64,000 bases of DNA from Undaria pinnatifida. Its lineage: Eukaryota; Sar; Phaeophyceae; Laminariales; Alariaceae. The notes below the pieces were generated by a model. The model worked only from the letters and a program-made list of their open reading frames with translations. It was not told the origin of the DNA and ran no database searches. Of this stretch, positions 23,336 through 35,600 are shown in pieces; within the stretch, counting starts at the first letter, position 1, and every line of letters starts with the position of its first letter. The position numbers and the translations under genes are program-made. The stretch covers positions 1,799,324 to 1,863,323 of the forward strand of contig JABAKD010000009.1 of assembly GCA_012845835.1 (NCBI GenBank), in the 5' to 3' direction.

Positions 23336-23660
23336 CTATGGAGCACAAAGGCGTTCGTGCACTTAAAAAGCCACGTCCCAAGAAGCTGGAGCATCGTGTC
23401 TGGGGATGATTCCTTATAGGGTACAGCATGGACAGCAAGTCGTTTTGCATCTACAATCCCAAGACAAAGTACGTTCGCGAGAGCAGGAACGTCATCTTCA
23501 TCAAGACGCCCTCAGTCATGCCTGAGCGGGACGCGCTGAGTGCTTTTCAGCATGGAGAGTTCACGTATAACGACTAAGACGACATGTTACGAAACGTTCG
23601 AAACAATATTTATCGCAAGACCTCAGGTCTTCCCATTCTGACCTAGTCATTGGAGATCCG
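23336..23660 (+). pseudogene. copia integrase remnant, C-terminal part
   Basis: After KKLEHRVWG the sequence reads GYSMDSKSFCIYNPKTKYV, then RESRNVIFIKTPSVMPE. This is the usual C-terminal end of the integrase core and linker in copia elements. A TGA near 23407 and a stop near 23576 interrupt it. Confidence 0.8.
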
Positions 23661-24137
23661 TCTGTACGTACGGTCCTGGAGCACATTAGAGAAATTACTG
23701 ACCGGGATCTACGAATCAGTCGTGCCAACTCGAATGCACCTGTTCAAAGCCAATCGGGTGCTTCTCCTGGGGGAGAAAGATTTGATCCTTCTGCGGGGCA
23801 AAGTCCTGCTCCGCTCTGGGGGAGTTAGACTCTCAGAGCCAGGTCGGGATTCTCCGGCGTCTGCTTTTCAGACATCGGCTCCTTCACCGTCTGCTACTTC
23901 TGGTCTTGCGCCGTCCTATTCAGCGTCACGTGGTGGACATGCTGCATCTCGCGGTGAGCGTATTGGTACTACGTCGTAACGTCCTGCAACCAGATCGGTT
24001 GCTAACGCGTCTAACGCCAAGACTATTAGCGAACTGCGACGTCTCGGACTCGCACTACACGCGAAGAGGGAGTATCTTCACATCCTTCACAAGAACCATT
24101 TCCACCATTCGCACAGTATGCATACGCAGCAACGACT
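23661..24137 (+). pseudogene. copia linker between integrase and reverse transcriptase
   Basis: This stretch is rich in Ser, Pro and Thr codons (SFTVCYFW, SPTSAPSPSATS-type composition) and is broken by stops. Its position and composition fit the variable linker of copia polyproteins. No catalytic motif is expected here. Confidence 0.5.
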
Positions 24138-25060
24138 GTGCAACCTAACATGCAATTGACGTTTGAAGAAGCGATGAAGACGCCTGAAGCTGAGCTATGG
24201 AAGGCGACCTCAACAAAAGCATGGAGTGTTTTGCAAGACCGCAAGGTATTTAAGCTGTTTCCAAGCTCAACAGTTCCGGCAGGACACAATTTGTTCAAAT
24301 CCATGTGGGTTACCCAGGTCAAGATTTTCAACACCCGCAAGGCGCGTGTAGTTGCTCAAGTCTAATATTAGATCCAAGATCGAAACTGTGGCGGCACCGT
24401 CGCTCCTGTCTCCCGGCTACAGAGCGTTCTGGTAGTGCTTGAAATTGCAGCGCTTTTCCGCTGGGAAGTAGAACAGATGAATGGAGAAACTGCATTTCTG
24501 TAAGCTCAAATCGAGGAGCGGTGTTCGTCGAAGAGCCATTTGGTGGCACAGCCCGGGACCAGGGTGGCGACCCCTTAGTGATGAACCCAGGGAAGAACCT
24601 CCATGGGTTGTCACAAAGTCCCGGGAACTGGTTTCATGCCATGTATTTGGTACTGATATCGATCAAAATGAAATTGCTCAAGTCCGACACCGGCGTGTAT
24701 ATATGCCAGCACATTTTCGTAGTAATTGTCATCCTCACGCTTTACGTTGACGATCATTGTCCGTGCCAGCATCGAAGTGATACCGGTGATCAAGATAGAA
24801 GCTGATGGACAAGTTCAATATTAAGGACGTGGGCAATGTAACTTTCGTGTTGGGCATGCGTGTTGCACGAGACCGTGAGAATGATACGATGACTATCAGC
24901 CGGAAAAAAAATCCAACTCGATGTTGGATTGGTTTGGCATGTCAGACTGCAACGCAACTAGTACTCCAGGCTACGGTCACTATCGTTTGCATGAAACGAG
25001 GCTTCAAACTCGCAGCAACAACCCCGACAATGGCAAGTCAACTTCGTGTTACATCATGAT
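24138..25060 (+). pseudogene. copia reverse transcriptase remnant
   Basis: The start is well kept: LTFEEAMKTPEAELWKATST followed by a FKLFPSS and MWVTQVKIFNTRKARVVAQ stretch. It continues in other frames with LHGLSQSPGNWFH near 24600. The catalytic LYVDDH lies near 24744-24761, so both Asp residues survive. KDVGNVTFVLGMRV and WFGMSDCNATSTPGYG follow. Frameshifts and stops separate these pieces. Confidence 0.85.
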
Positions 25061-25230
25061 GTTGTACAGGGCTACGGTGAGCTTTAGGTCAGGAGTTGAG
25101 AACCTGACCGGAATGCCCACGATGGAGGCTGAGCTGGTTGCATCTACGCTAGTCATGAAGGAAGCGGTTTTCTGTTTAAATGTGCCAACTAGACTCAAGT
25201 TGAATAAGAGTGCAACCGCCGGTCGTTGAA
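25061..25230 (+). pseudogene. copia RNase H remnant
   Basis: The piece RATVSFRSGVENLTGMPTME, then AELVASTLVMKEAVFCLN, resembles the RNase H segment that follows reverse transcriptase in copia elements. The acidic residues of MEAE are present. The rest of the domain is lost or unrecognisable. Confidence 0.65.
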
Positions 25231-25790
25231 AAAAGACAACACGATCTCACTTCTCGTCATCAGGAACCGTACATACCTTTCTCGCACCGAACACATCGCA
25301 TAGAGGATTTAATACATCCGTGAACTGGCCAAGGAAAACAAGATCGCCACCCTCTACGTTTCCACAGAAGGTAACTTATGAACATTGGGGGCGGGCTCCC
25401 GAACATGAGCCATCTTGAGCAACCACTCCAAAAAATCAAGAATTTCTGAACAGCATCTACAACTTGTGTTGTATGTTTGTATGCCTGTACATGTGCCGTT
25501 TCTGTGAATCGGTTTACTATGTATGTAGTCGACATTCGGCTGTGGATCATCGCTGGCTTCAGGAGCTATGTAGGATTGGACACAAGCTTAACTTGGTTCG
25601 TGCAATAAGAGTAGCAGTATCGTAGGTGTATATACGTACGTAAGCTAGCGATAGTACTATCATGTATGCAGGCATCGCGTAACATCGCTCTGTGATTTTG
25701 TTGTTGAGAATCGGATTATTTATTTGGTCTGATTGGCTGACCATCACCATGTAGGCAATTTGGGCTTTTTACACCTATTCAGCAACTTTC

Positions 25791-26290
25791 ATTGAGGGGG
25801 CGTGTTATGGAAACATTGTAATACGTGGTTTACTTGCTATTGTCCAGAAGCATTGCTCTCCCATGTATCATAGATATGTCATATGTTTTGGTTGGTATGA
25901 AACGTATGCGGAGGAATTACTGCCGTAGAGTTCTCTCGACATAGGACCTGTCACCTCACTCAGTGTTGATATCTCTGGGTCGTCATTGTTTCCTAGCTGT
26001 CCTAGCGTCTCTGCGAACTTGCTATGGTCTAGATTTCTGCATTCTATGTGGTATATTTGTCAGTGTGTTGGCGACTTGAGCGCCGTGTTTGTAACATCAC
26101 GTCATCGTCTCCACTGCACATAAGTATCTTCTACTTCTCATTGTCCGCTCACAGTGCCGCAACCTCGATTAACGTCGGGGACACAGCCTCTCGTCACACT
26201 GTAAAGAGCATCCACCAGATTATCCATAACGGTACGAGTACGCACTACGTACCTGTACATGTACCGGGTGTTGGAAACGTTATTATTTAG
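25791..26290 (+). mobile_element. Polypurine tract and putative 3' LTR
   Basis: ATTGAGGGGGCG (25791-25802) has the form of a polypurine tract and is followed at once by TGTTATGGAAAC, the usual TG start of a copia LTR. The 3' limit is uncertain because no second LTR copy is present to compare. The limit given is only the end of the unassigned stretch. Confidence 0.5.
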
Positions 26291-26479
26291 CCTTTAAACT
26301 GCCGGGTTCTCATATATCAAAGATATTGCTGCTGATACTTCTTGCTAAATGCTTCATCACCGATCGATGATCAACAACTAACAGACTGAAAACTATCTGT
26401 TCTACGAACAAGTCTCAATGTACTGTACACCAGATGAATTTATGTGTTATCATGTAGCGACAATGATGGTTGCTGATAA

Positions 26480-26790
26480 TGATCGTCTCCAATTGGGTTC
26501 GATTCACACGACCCACCAACAATAGTATGTTTTTAGACGTTGCCCAATCAATGTCGAATTTGAAAAGTGTTTCCCCTGGCATTCCCAGAAAATGTAACAT
26601 GGTGCATATTTCATAAAAATATTTCAAGGACGTCAGCCGTTGGTTGGATATTGACACGGTCGCCCGCATATCCGCCGGACCTGCTACTCCGCCGTTCCAG
26701 GGGGGGAAAATGTCATACAATGCATGTTTTGGGTAGACAATTGGTTCACCTTTTTTTTCCAGTGGTCAAACGGACTATTACGTATCACAT
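26480..26790 (+). repeat. SINE-like repeat, copy 1
   Basis: It opens with a tRNA B-box-like TTGGGTTCGATTC, then CGACCCACCAACAATA. The body of about 250 bp matches 26960-27230 in the same order, including TGTCGAATTTGA, GGCATTCCCAGAAAA, CCGCCG and CAGTGGTCAAACGGACT. Length and head structure suggest a tRNA-derived SINE. No target duplication was found. Confidence 0.5.
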
Positions 26791-26959
26791 TACGATGCAT
26801 TATCTCTGTGTCGTGGCTTGTGACCACAGAGCTGATCTTTCTAGGGTGAAGAATCAGTACGGACACTGGGTGTGCTGGATGTCGACGAGTAGAAGAACGG
26901 TTTAATGTGAAGAACACACACACACTGTCATAATATATGGCGTCGTCGACAGACCATTT

Positions 26960-27230
26960 TCTTTTTGGTCGTGGGCTCGAATCCCACCATCCGCCAACAA
27001 CTATAAATATTTAAGATTTGCCCCATGTCGAACTTGATGACGAATACTCTACCCGGTATCCCCAGGAAAGGGAACCGCGCGGATATGGACACGTCCACCC
27101 GTATATACACGGTCGACCAGCTATTCCGCCGCTTTTCGAGCGGGAGGGAGTGTTAGAAGTATCAGCTTGGGCAGGTAATCGGTTGACATTTTACAACAGT
27201 GGACAAACGGACTGCTACCCTCTTAATCCT
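26960..27230 (+). repeat. SINE-like repeat, copy 2
   Basis: The head GTGGGCTCGAATCCCAC forms a perfect five-base-pair T-arm, and ATCCGCCA follows as a tRNA 3' end might. The 5' half of a tRNA is not present, so this is not a functional tRNA gene. The body matches the copy about 480 bp upstream at many short blocks. Confidence 0.55.
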
Positions 27231-27284
27231 TTACAGAAGGTTGACATTGAAAAAAATAGTGCGGATATTATACTCGTACGAATA

Positions 27285-27580
27285 GAAGAGGAGCGAAGAC
27301 CAAGGCTGCGACGTAGGGTACCCCCATTTTAATACTAAAAGGTTTGATCCAGTGGCACGAGTGACTCCGTGTACCTCACCGATAAAACAAGTTAAGAGAT
27401 TTGTTCGGGGCAGCTTGACTAACCATCCCATCGGAGATTCACGTCTTTTTTTTTCAGCAGCACAAAACCCCATGACCGCCAGGAGCGCCGGTGTCACTCG
27501 CGCGAACATCCCTGAGCCACTGCAAAAAAAAGTCCCTTTGTAAATGGACATAACCCCCATACCGTATACGTAGCATTAGA
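27285..27580. repeat. Family B repeat, reversed
   Basis: The elements occur in reverse order to those at 3740-4050: GGCTGCGACGTAGGGTACCCCC near 27303, then GGCACGAGTGACT, an A/T-rich middle, and TCACTCGCGCGAA near 27494. Confidence 0.55.
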
Positions 27581-30500
27581 CCGAAAAAAAGAACAAGGGG
27601 AACAAAGAACCTATTCTCGAGAACGATATATGATATCGGCGATTGCCCTGGGTGATGAATATTGTTTGTGACCACACCACCAGGTATACAACAACGGGAC
27701 GGTTTAGTAAAGACAGCCAGTCTGTAGACATTCCCCCATGAAGCAATCGGTGTGAAAACAGAAGCAGAACACTCGATGGAGATGCATTGTCCAAACACAC
27801 AAACCATACTCTTTGCGTGGCAACTGAAACTGTGAATTGCTTGCGTCATGCTCCTTCGTGTTTGACTGCACGGCAGTAAGTGGCCCCGTTTAACGGACCC
27901 CGCGGTCAGGGAAACAGGTACATTAGGGGTGGTAAACTTGCTTCGAACCGTTTTTTCTTCCTCCTCCCTCATCGTAGTGGAGGTGCAACTCTTGATCAGG
28001 GACCACAAGTCCCTCAAAAGTGGCCGCCACGCACGGCTTCACATTTATTTGGAGAACACCTCATAGACTAATATGTTGGAAACATCAACGTTCAGACCAT
28101 AATAAAGGACCTTTCAGCCCCTGGCCCATAGTAGCACGCCCCAACGTCCCTTAAAAGGGGCCACCTACTAGATACCGTTTAACACACGCCTGAACCGCAA
28201 CAGACACACCACTGCATGGCGTTACACAGCAGGTAGTAGGTGCATTACACAGCCGGCAATCTGAGATAGTATGTTATCCCTCTCGAATCGGGTTTTGTAG
28301 TCGCCACGCGCATCTTGACTGTAGACTAAACGTCATGATATAGACTAGTCATGTTGACCCTGGTGTCACGGGTATGAACTAGCACTTAGGGAATTCGCCG
28401 CCGACCTATACACCGTTCATGAGGACATACATACACCCCCCGTAACACGCGCATTCCGATTGTCACACGCAGCTTGCAGATCAGAGATATGACTTTCGAC
28501 CCTACCCTCGACCTCACAGGTGTATAGCTCTGGTACCAGGTGGATCGAATTTTAACGCACCATTTATTTAACAACAATAAATAATATCTGCTATTATTAA
28601 CACTCATAATGTAGCGACACATCAGGAGCAAATGGTACGTTAGGTATGAAGCGGGGGTGGAACAGTCATCGCCTTGTCATATTAATACCTGGTCATACAC
28701 CCCCGTAGTGCTGCGCGGATTGATGAGACCAAAACGAGGAAGTCACGGAGACAGATCCCTCTCGAGTGTTGGCCGTAATACAGATTCGATCACAAAGCAG
28801 TGGACACCCTTACTTCTAAACAGCACAGCTGTGCGATTCAATCTCCTCGCAATGTAGCGTCCGAACACAGATAAAGAGCAGTTCAAGAGCAGCTGTTTGG
28901 CAACAGGAGAAATAATGTCTCCAACTCACAGATCTAGCTGACGTTGTTGTTAATAAACCAGTGATGGAACCCATCCAGTGCCCTCACTGTATTGCATTCT
29001 GCCGGGCGCAACGTCGCACGAATATCGAGCACGTGGTAGCGAAACGTATTTTGTTCACCTTTTAGCGGCTTTCTAGCTATTCCTGTTGTTCTTCTCTTAC
29101 CACATAGTGTCGGGGAGGCAGCGTAGATACTGGTAGGAAGCACTGTTCTTGTAGACGTTGGTCGATGATGGCGAGGATCCCCACAGCAAGTTGCTTCCCC
29201 TTGAATCCTATACATAAGAGCGCGCGACCAAGGGTGGAGGTTCCTGTTTTTGGTCGGGCGGGTCGCGATGCGAGATACACAATTGAAATTGCCACTCACT
29301 CTCCACGACGGCAGCCAATTAATTTCGTGACGCACAAAAAAATATACGGTGATGGCTGCCGGTTGAGGTTTGTGCTATTTATAGTACATAAAACGAAATA
29401 TAAGCAACTAACTATACTCTATCGGCCGGACAAACGCATCGCAATGTTTAGAAAGATTTACGCATGCATGTCAGAGATCGTTGTTAGTTACCCGTCGCCC
29501 GTATCCCCGGCCCTCTCTCTCTGCGACGTCGCACAAAAGCTGTACATACTCCGGCTTACCGGATAACCGTGCAGTCCCGGATGTGCGCGTCTTGCTGCTT
29601 CACGTGAGGGCTTCAGAAGAAAATAAAGGAGTACGCGTAATTTCTTGCCGATTTTCTGTGGCACGTCGACGACTACCACCTGGCAGCTGGGTACTGGCTT
29701 GAGGGGGGCGGACTTCGTCCTTGCAAAATGCGAGGAAACATTGTCGCATGGTTCGCCGTGATGTTTTGCTTTTTGCCCCCATCGGATCTATTTTCGAACT
29801 TCGTAAGAAGTGGTGAGCTTAAGAAACAGACCGAGGGCCCCCGATTTTTTTGATTCGACAGCACACGTCGAATTATTCATCGAGCCTCCCAACAGGGGCC
29901 GGGGTGCCTGACACCGGCCCCTCCCCCAAACACCATATTAAAACATATATAAATGGAACACACAGGGGTTGGTAGAGAATCCGCCCCTGCTCGGTCCTGA
30001 GGACCATAATGCTATACTGTAATGCTATACGGGGAGGAGACCAAGGTTTCACAGCTGCGTAGTGACGGCGCCTCAGCCGTGGTGAGTGGTACCGAGCAGC
30101 AATGTATGAGCTCACTCTTGGGTGAAGCAAAAGGCCGCGAAGAGCCGTGGGATCGCCAGGTTTCGTCACTCGGCGCGCTGGCAACTGTTCTTGGTTGTAG
30201 CTGCTGTGGTAAACAAGGCTTGACACCCTGTTACCTCATATCTGGTAAGTGGTATCCGGTATCATACTCGTACCTGCGGTACCTGGCAATATGGTACCAC
30301 GAGGTTATTATACCGCCTTAGTTCTATTTTCGCCTTGGCTTTCGACGGAGTTGCAGCACAATCTATGGCCGCACAGGCGAATCTCTGCACTACAGCAGCA
30401 GTAACGCTTCCCGCAGCTATACAGAAGTCGAACACTGCGACCCGTTGCTTTGTGTGTGTTTACGTTGAAGCTGAGTGAGGGGAATTGGATACAAAGTTCG

Positions 30501-30774
30501 GACGACGAACCTTTTTTTCATGATTAGTCTTCTTACTGCGGTACTATTATACAGTACAGCACCGGTCGGAACTTCCTTATTAGCACTTACTCGACTATCT
30601 CAGGACCACAACGGTTGACGACGACTACGGTCATAAACACCTCGTCTGCTACCGACGTTTGTATATGCCCTGTACGCCACTGTCGCCACTGACTGTCTAA
30701 AACGTTTGCCTTGTGGTACATAATAAGCGGGATCCGATTTGATGTGAATTTACGTTGTTTGCCATTATTGGGTA
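27581..30774. other. Gene-free stretch, nothing recognised
   Basis: Open frames up to about 187 codons (27454-28017 minus, 28934-29335 minus, 29165-29566 plus) show no known motif. They overlap each other on opposite strands, as chance frames do. No repeat family identified elsewhere in the window was seen here. Confidence 0.3.
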
Positions 30775-30835
30775 GCTAATCCTAACCCTAAGATTAACCG
30801 TAATCCTAACCCTAATCCTAACACTAACCCATACA
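30775..30835 (+). repeat. Interstitial telomere-like repeat, block 1
   Basis: Irregular CCTAAC units (CTAATCCTAACCCTAAG and so on) correspond to degenerate CCCTAA telomere repeats. Confidence 0.75.
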
Positions 30836-31039
30836 AAATACCGGTTCAAGTTAGCCCTAACGGCGTCACTGGATTAAAACCGTTGAGAAAACGCAATATT
30901 GCGTGTCACTGCTTGATTGACGTGAGGGCATACGCCTCTCTTCGCAACGATTATCACACTACCCTAAGGCTTGCGAAAAAATATACCAAAATATCCGGCC
31001 CTTCGGGGGTGTCCTACATTGTTGTCTTTTTTACCACGG

Positions 31040-31170
31040 ATGGAACTAACCCTAACCCCAACCCTAACCGTAGCCCTAACCGTACCCGTAACCGTAACCG
31101 TAACCGTAACCGTAACTGTAACCGTAACCGTAACCGTAACCGCAACCGTAACCGTAACCGTAACCGATGA
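31040..31170 (+). repeat. Interstitial telomere-like repeat, block 2, with CCGTAA variant
   Basis: The block begins with CTAACCCTAACCCCAACCC and changes into about 15 units of the one-base variant CCGTAA. It lies 205 bp after block 1 in the same orientation. Reading frames across it (Asn-Arg, Val-Thr) are composition artefacts. Confidence 0.85.
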
Positions 31171-33370
31171 GTGCCCTCGAATGACGTCGCTAGGGTGAAA
31201 TGGTTGGAGATACGCAATAATGTGAATCTCCGTCCTTCGGGGGAAGAAAGGGTGGTGAAGGTGCGTGTTATCTCAATTTTCGGGCGCCGTTGAACAAACA
31301 AGTTTAAAATTTAAATGTACTCAGGAGATAGATAGCGTTGTTTTCAAGGCTTACCGAAATTTTGCCTCATAAAAGACGTTGACGGCCAAAACAACCCCTG
31401 AGCAACCTGAATGCTCACGGGGAGTGTTTTCAATATAGGTCTCAACGCTGACAAAAACTGCGGTCTGTCATGACCAGGGAACCGAGCAGATTTTTGGGGA
31501 ATTGCGAATGCTAACGACTTCTGGAGTCCGAATGCAATCGGGTTTAATCGACACACGATGTGCATGGAAATACGTGGAAGTCCGGTGAGCTTAAGATTTT
31601 TTTTTCTGTATCCGCCGCAGGAAAAAAAATAATAATAATATATTACAGAGCAGAGAAGAGGCGGTGTAACGGTGCTTGCACCCCCACAAGCAAGTGCGAA
31701 GGCTCGCCAGGAATAAATACATAGCATGGCAGGGCGCGCCATCGTCTCGAACCAAAAAGGGTTGCGGGTTGCTGTGGGGGCAAAAATAGTAAATAGTGGA
31801 ATTCACAGTAGTAGTGTGTTTTACAATCTCAGCAGACGGGGATAGGTTGGTACTCGTACGATTAGGAAATGAGCACAGGCAAACAAACATTTGTCTAAGG
31901 TACTTGTTTGTTCGTTTTGTTCATACCTCGGCGGATCACCGGGAAGAAGTAAATTTTAAGCTCACACCACACTTTCCGATTTTTTCATAAACGTCCTACG
32001 TCAATTTATCTCGATCGCATTCCGAATAGAGAGCTACTTAGCGTGTCCTTCCGTTCCCGTGGCAGGGGCAGCGCGAGATGTCCGTACCAGTGGTCCCCGT
32101 TACTCTTCCAGCAAGGCAAGCTGCCGTTGAATGCGGATGCGCGCGAGTATGTGAACCGTAGAGATCAGGTGCGGCGCGGAGACAGACAACCGGAAAGACG
32201 TCGTTCCGGGTAGTCGTGAGGCCGGCATGAGCTCACGAACAAACACAACCCTTGGCCATCAAGGAGTAGCCTTCCACCGGAACTGGGCCAATTGCGGTTC
32301 ACTCTACCCCTTCGGGGGTTGGTCCTCGCAAACACTTGTGTTCTCAAACGTGCACCGAAGAGGCATCATTTCGTCAGTGTTATGAAGAATGTATAGGACG
32401 GCAACTGATATAAAAAATATTTCAACATTTGGGTTGCTTATCGCGCCCTCTGTTAAGTCGTGTGTTGTACAGCAGAATCGTCGCACGCATCTGCACGTTA
32501 TAATCTATCTGCGCGTTGGGGTGCGGCGTGTGCAGTGTGTTGCTGTTTGCTACTTTGGTTGATGTTTTTTAAAGGCACCAAGTTGGCCTTTCTAGTTGTT
32601 AACAGCAAAGCATATACTTGTACCATGGTCGTAGCTACGGCGACACCAATGGTTGCGCGTAACAAAATTTACGCCAATTATTCAGACGTCACCTGTGGCG
32701 AACGGCGATCGCCGCACAACGAGGTAATCAGCGTGTTGTCTTCACCTGAAACTAACATTGCCCCCAACCTACGTCCAGCACAACCAGTCACCGTGGCGAT
32801 GCGCCCTACAGAAAAGAGGTCTGTGATCACAAGAACTGCGCGACATAGATACACGTTGCTAATGCAACTGTTACAGGGTGAATTGGCCATAAATACAATG
32901 AATTGAAATGAACGCGCGGCCAAAAAAGGTGCACATTCGCAGCCAGCGAACCAAACTTGATTCAACAAAATGCGGAGAAAAAGGGGAAAAAAAGCAAAAC
33001 GATATGCAAAGTAAAATGCAAGAAGAGGGAAATATTGACGGACAAACTACATTGCAGTGATAAGGGGAGTCGCCTAAATATATTATAAGTAAGGACAAAC
33101 ACCCCAATAACACGCGCGATCGGAGTATCACACACCTTGAAAATATGAGTTAACACGAATGTTTCCATTTCGCAGCTGAACTGTAATTTTGTATTCATTT
33201 AGTATAATAAAGATTATACGTCAAAACGTGGGTTCGTGTCCTACGGACTCGTTCGTTTATATTTTTTTGAATAGTGTACGACCTTTATTCTCGAAGGTTG
33301 CATTAATATTAGACTAAAGTATTAGATATCTTCTACTGTATTCGTACTCTTCCTCAGAATGTTGAAGAAA
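31171..33370. other. Gene-free stretch, nothing recognised
   Basis: Frames such as 31344-31742 minus and 32460-32906 plus show no motif. A (TAA)n microsatellite lies near 31629-31640. Confidence 0.3.
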
Positions 33371-35600
33371 AAATAAAGACACTCCAGCTGTGAGGTCGAA
33401 TATTGCGTCAAAACTCATACTTGCAAGCTGTGTGTGATATTCCAGTCGCGCGTATTACGGGTTGTGTGTCCTCGTTAAGGATATAAGTCTGCGACTCCCC
33501 TTACGACTACTATGTATCTATCAGGGTCAAAAGAGTGAAGTTAGTCAGTCTGTGCGCGGAAACTACAAAAAACCGTTCATGAGGGGGACAAAATCTTACA
33601 GCTGTGGAAGGAAATGCATAATTATATTATTAAAATTAAAATACTCCGCTGGCGGCTGTGAGATCGAATATTTTGTCCAAACTCATCTTTGCAAGCTGTG
33701 TGTGATATTCCGATCACGCGTATTACGGGTTGTGTGTCCTTATTAAGGATATAGGTCGGCGACTCCCCTTGCAACTACAGTGTAGCTATCAGGGTCAACA
33801 GGGTGATGTTAGGCAGTCTGTGCGCGGAAACTATAAAACCCGTTTCTGAGGGGGACAAAATCTGACAACTAACAACAGAGTTTTCTGAAAAATGGGAACG
33901 GAGCCTAAAATGAGAACAGACGTTTTTTTTTCGAAAGCAAACCAATTGTGTACAACCCCAAAGAAAAAAATTGACAGTCCTGTGGGGCTGTACAGCAGCC
34001 CTTCGAATGAGCTGTCGCTGAGGCCGGAAGTCCTCGGCATCGCCTTGGTAGCCAGCATCTAGAGAAATCACAATAGAGCCAGCGTATATATCGCTTTTTG
34101 CGCCCACCCGAAGGCACGAGATGGAGAATGACCGTTCTGAACTGTGGAAGGAAATGCATCAGATTATTAAGTGAATCCCGTAAGTCGTATATCCGGTGAG
34201 GGGAGGGCGTATTTTTTTAGGACGTTGGGGGCTGATTTTGATCAAAAAGGGGGCGGGAGGGGGAGAGCGGGGGGAAGGGGACGGGTGGGGCAGGTCAACT
34301 TGTGCGTGGAAACTATAAATCATTATTGTGGGGGAGGGGGGGGAATGTGGCGGGGGAGGCGGGGGGCGGGCGGCGGAGGGCATTAGGTCGCATAGATGTA
34401 GAGGTTTGCTTTACGCGTGGTGCTAGGTCTAAGCGATGGTGCGGGTGGTGGGGAAGCAGAGGGCGTTGGGGCCGGGGGTGGGTGGGAGTTGCAGCAGCGG
34501 CATGGACAGCTCCAAACCGATACCGAGGCGATATCCATGGCGTGGAAGTGTGTAATTCTCTGGCGGAGTTCGATATTAGGTGGGGCGTTTAAGCATAAGG
34601 AAGCGAGGAAAGAAAGAAAAAAAAGATCGGGTGGACAGGGAGGGGGGGGGGCGGCGGGGGGTGAAGAGGTTTAGGTCACATACAATATTTAAGTACTCTC
34701 CAGCTATTATATCACGTATTTGGTCGACACTGATGTTCGCAACATTGTATGTGATCCCCCGATCCCGCGTATTAATAATATATGTAGGGGCCTATACGCG
34801 CGGTGCTGAGTCTAGGCGATCGTGCGGGTTGTGGGGGAGGAGGGGGCGTTGAAGGGGGTGAATCAAAGCTACGCCATGGATGGCTAGACAGATAATGACG
34901 TGATATCAATTGCTTAGAAGTGTTTATTACTCTGGCCGGTGTCGATCGTAAGTGGGGCGTTTATACAAACTGGGCGAGGAACAAGGGGCGGGGGGGGGGA
35001 GGAGGGCGGAGATGAGTTGGAGCTACGGCATGGATGGCTATATGGATACTGAGATGATATCAGCTGGCTGGTAGTGTTCACTACTCTGGCAGATTTTGAT
35101 TTCAGGTGGGGCATTTGAACAAGAGGGATCGGGGGGCGGGGGCGGGGGGGCGAGCATTTCAATATGTGCGCGGGTTTATGAAGTGAATCCTGTAAGTCGA
35201 ATACCCGTTGAGGTGAGTGCAGGGTTTTTAGCAACGTGGGGGCCTGGGTTTGACCAAGAGGCAGCGGGGTGGGGGGGACGGGCTGGGCAGCTGAATCTGT
35301 GAGTGGCAAAAATAAATCACATCCTGTAAGTCGTACAATAAGAGTTAGTATAGGGCGTATCGTTCGAGGGGGTAGGGGTGGCGGTGTGGGGGGGTGGAAT
35401 TGTTGAATACTCTGGCAGATTTCCATGTTAGGTGGGCGTTTGAGCAAGGAACGGGAAAATGGGGAGGGGGGGGGAAGAAGGGTTTTCAATAGGTTTAGTC
35501 GACATATGATATAAATACACTACAGCTGTGAGATCGAAGATTTGGTCGAAAGTCATCTTTGCAAGCTTGTGTTTTATACGCCGATCGCACGTATTACACT
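33371..35600 (+). repeat. Family A modular repeat block
   Basis: At least four heads of the CACTCCAGCTGTGAGATCGA type occur, at about 33381, 33642 (CTCCGCTGGCGGCTGTGAG), 34693 (diverged) and 35518. Between them lie the AACCGGTGAGGGGAGGGCGG module, G-rich tracts and the GGTGCTAGGTCTAGGCGATG module, all on the plus strand. None has a convincing reading frame. Confidence 0.75.

Larger units (their letters stand above)
21170..26290 (+). mobile_element. Degenerate Ty1/copia LTR retrotransposon
   Basis: The domains follow in the Ty1/copia order gag zinc knuckle, protease, integrase, reverse transcriptase, RNase H. They are broken by many stops and frameshifts and by a foreign insertion at about 22943-23335. 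A purine-rich tract (25791-25802) is followed directly by TGTTATGG at 25803, which looks like the start of a 3' LTR. No matching 5' LTR was found upstream of gag. The element cannot encode a working polyprotein. The order of integrase before reverse transcriptase excludes Ty3/gypsy. Confidence 0.85.

Noticed and set aside
26920-26997. A tRNA gene with a perfect T-arm
   Set aside because: The D-arm and a pairing 5' acceptor strand are missing. A second copy of the surrounding repeat exists, so a SINE-like head explains it better.
28934-29566. Two overlapping frames of 133 codons on opposite strands
   Set aside because: Neither shows a motif, a repeat partner or splice support. Lengths of this size are expected by chance here.
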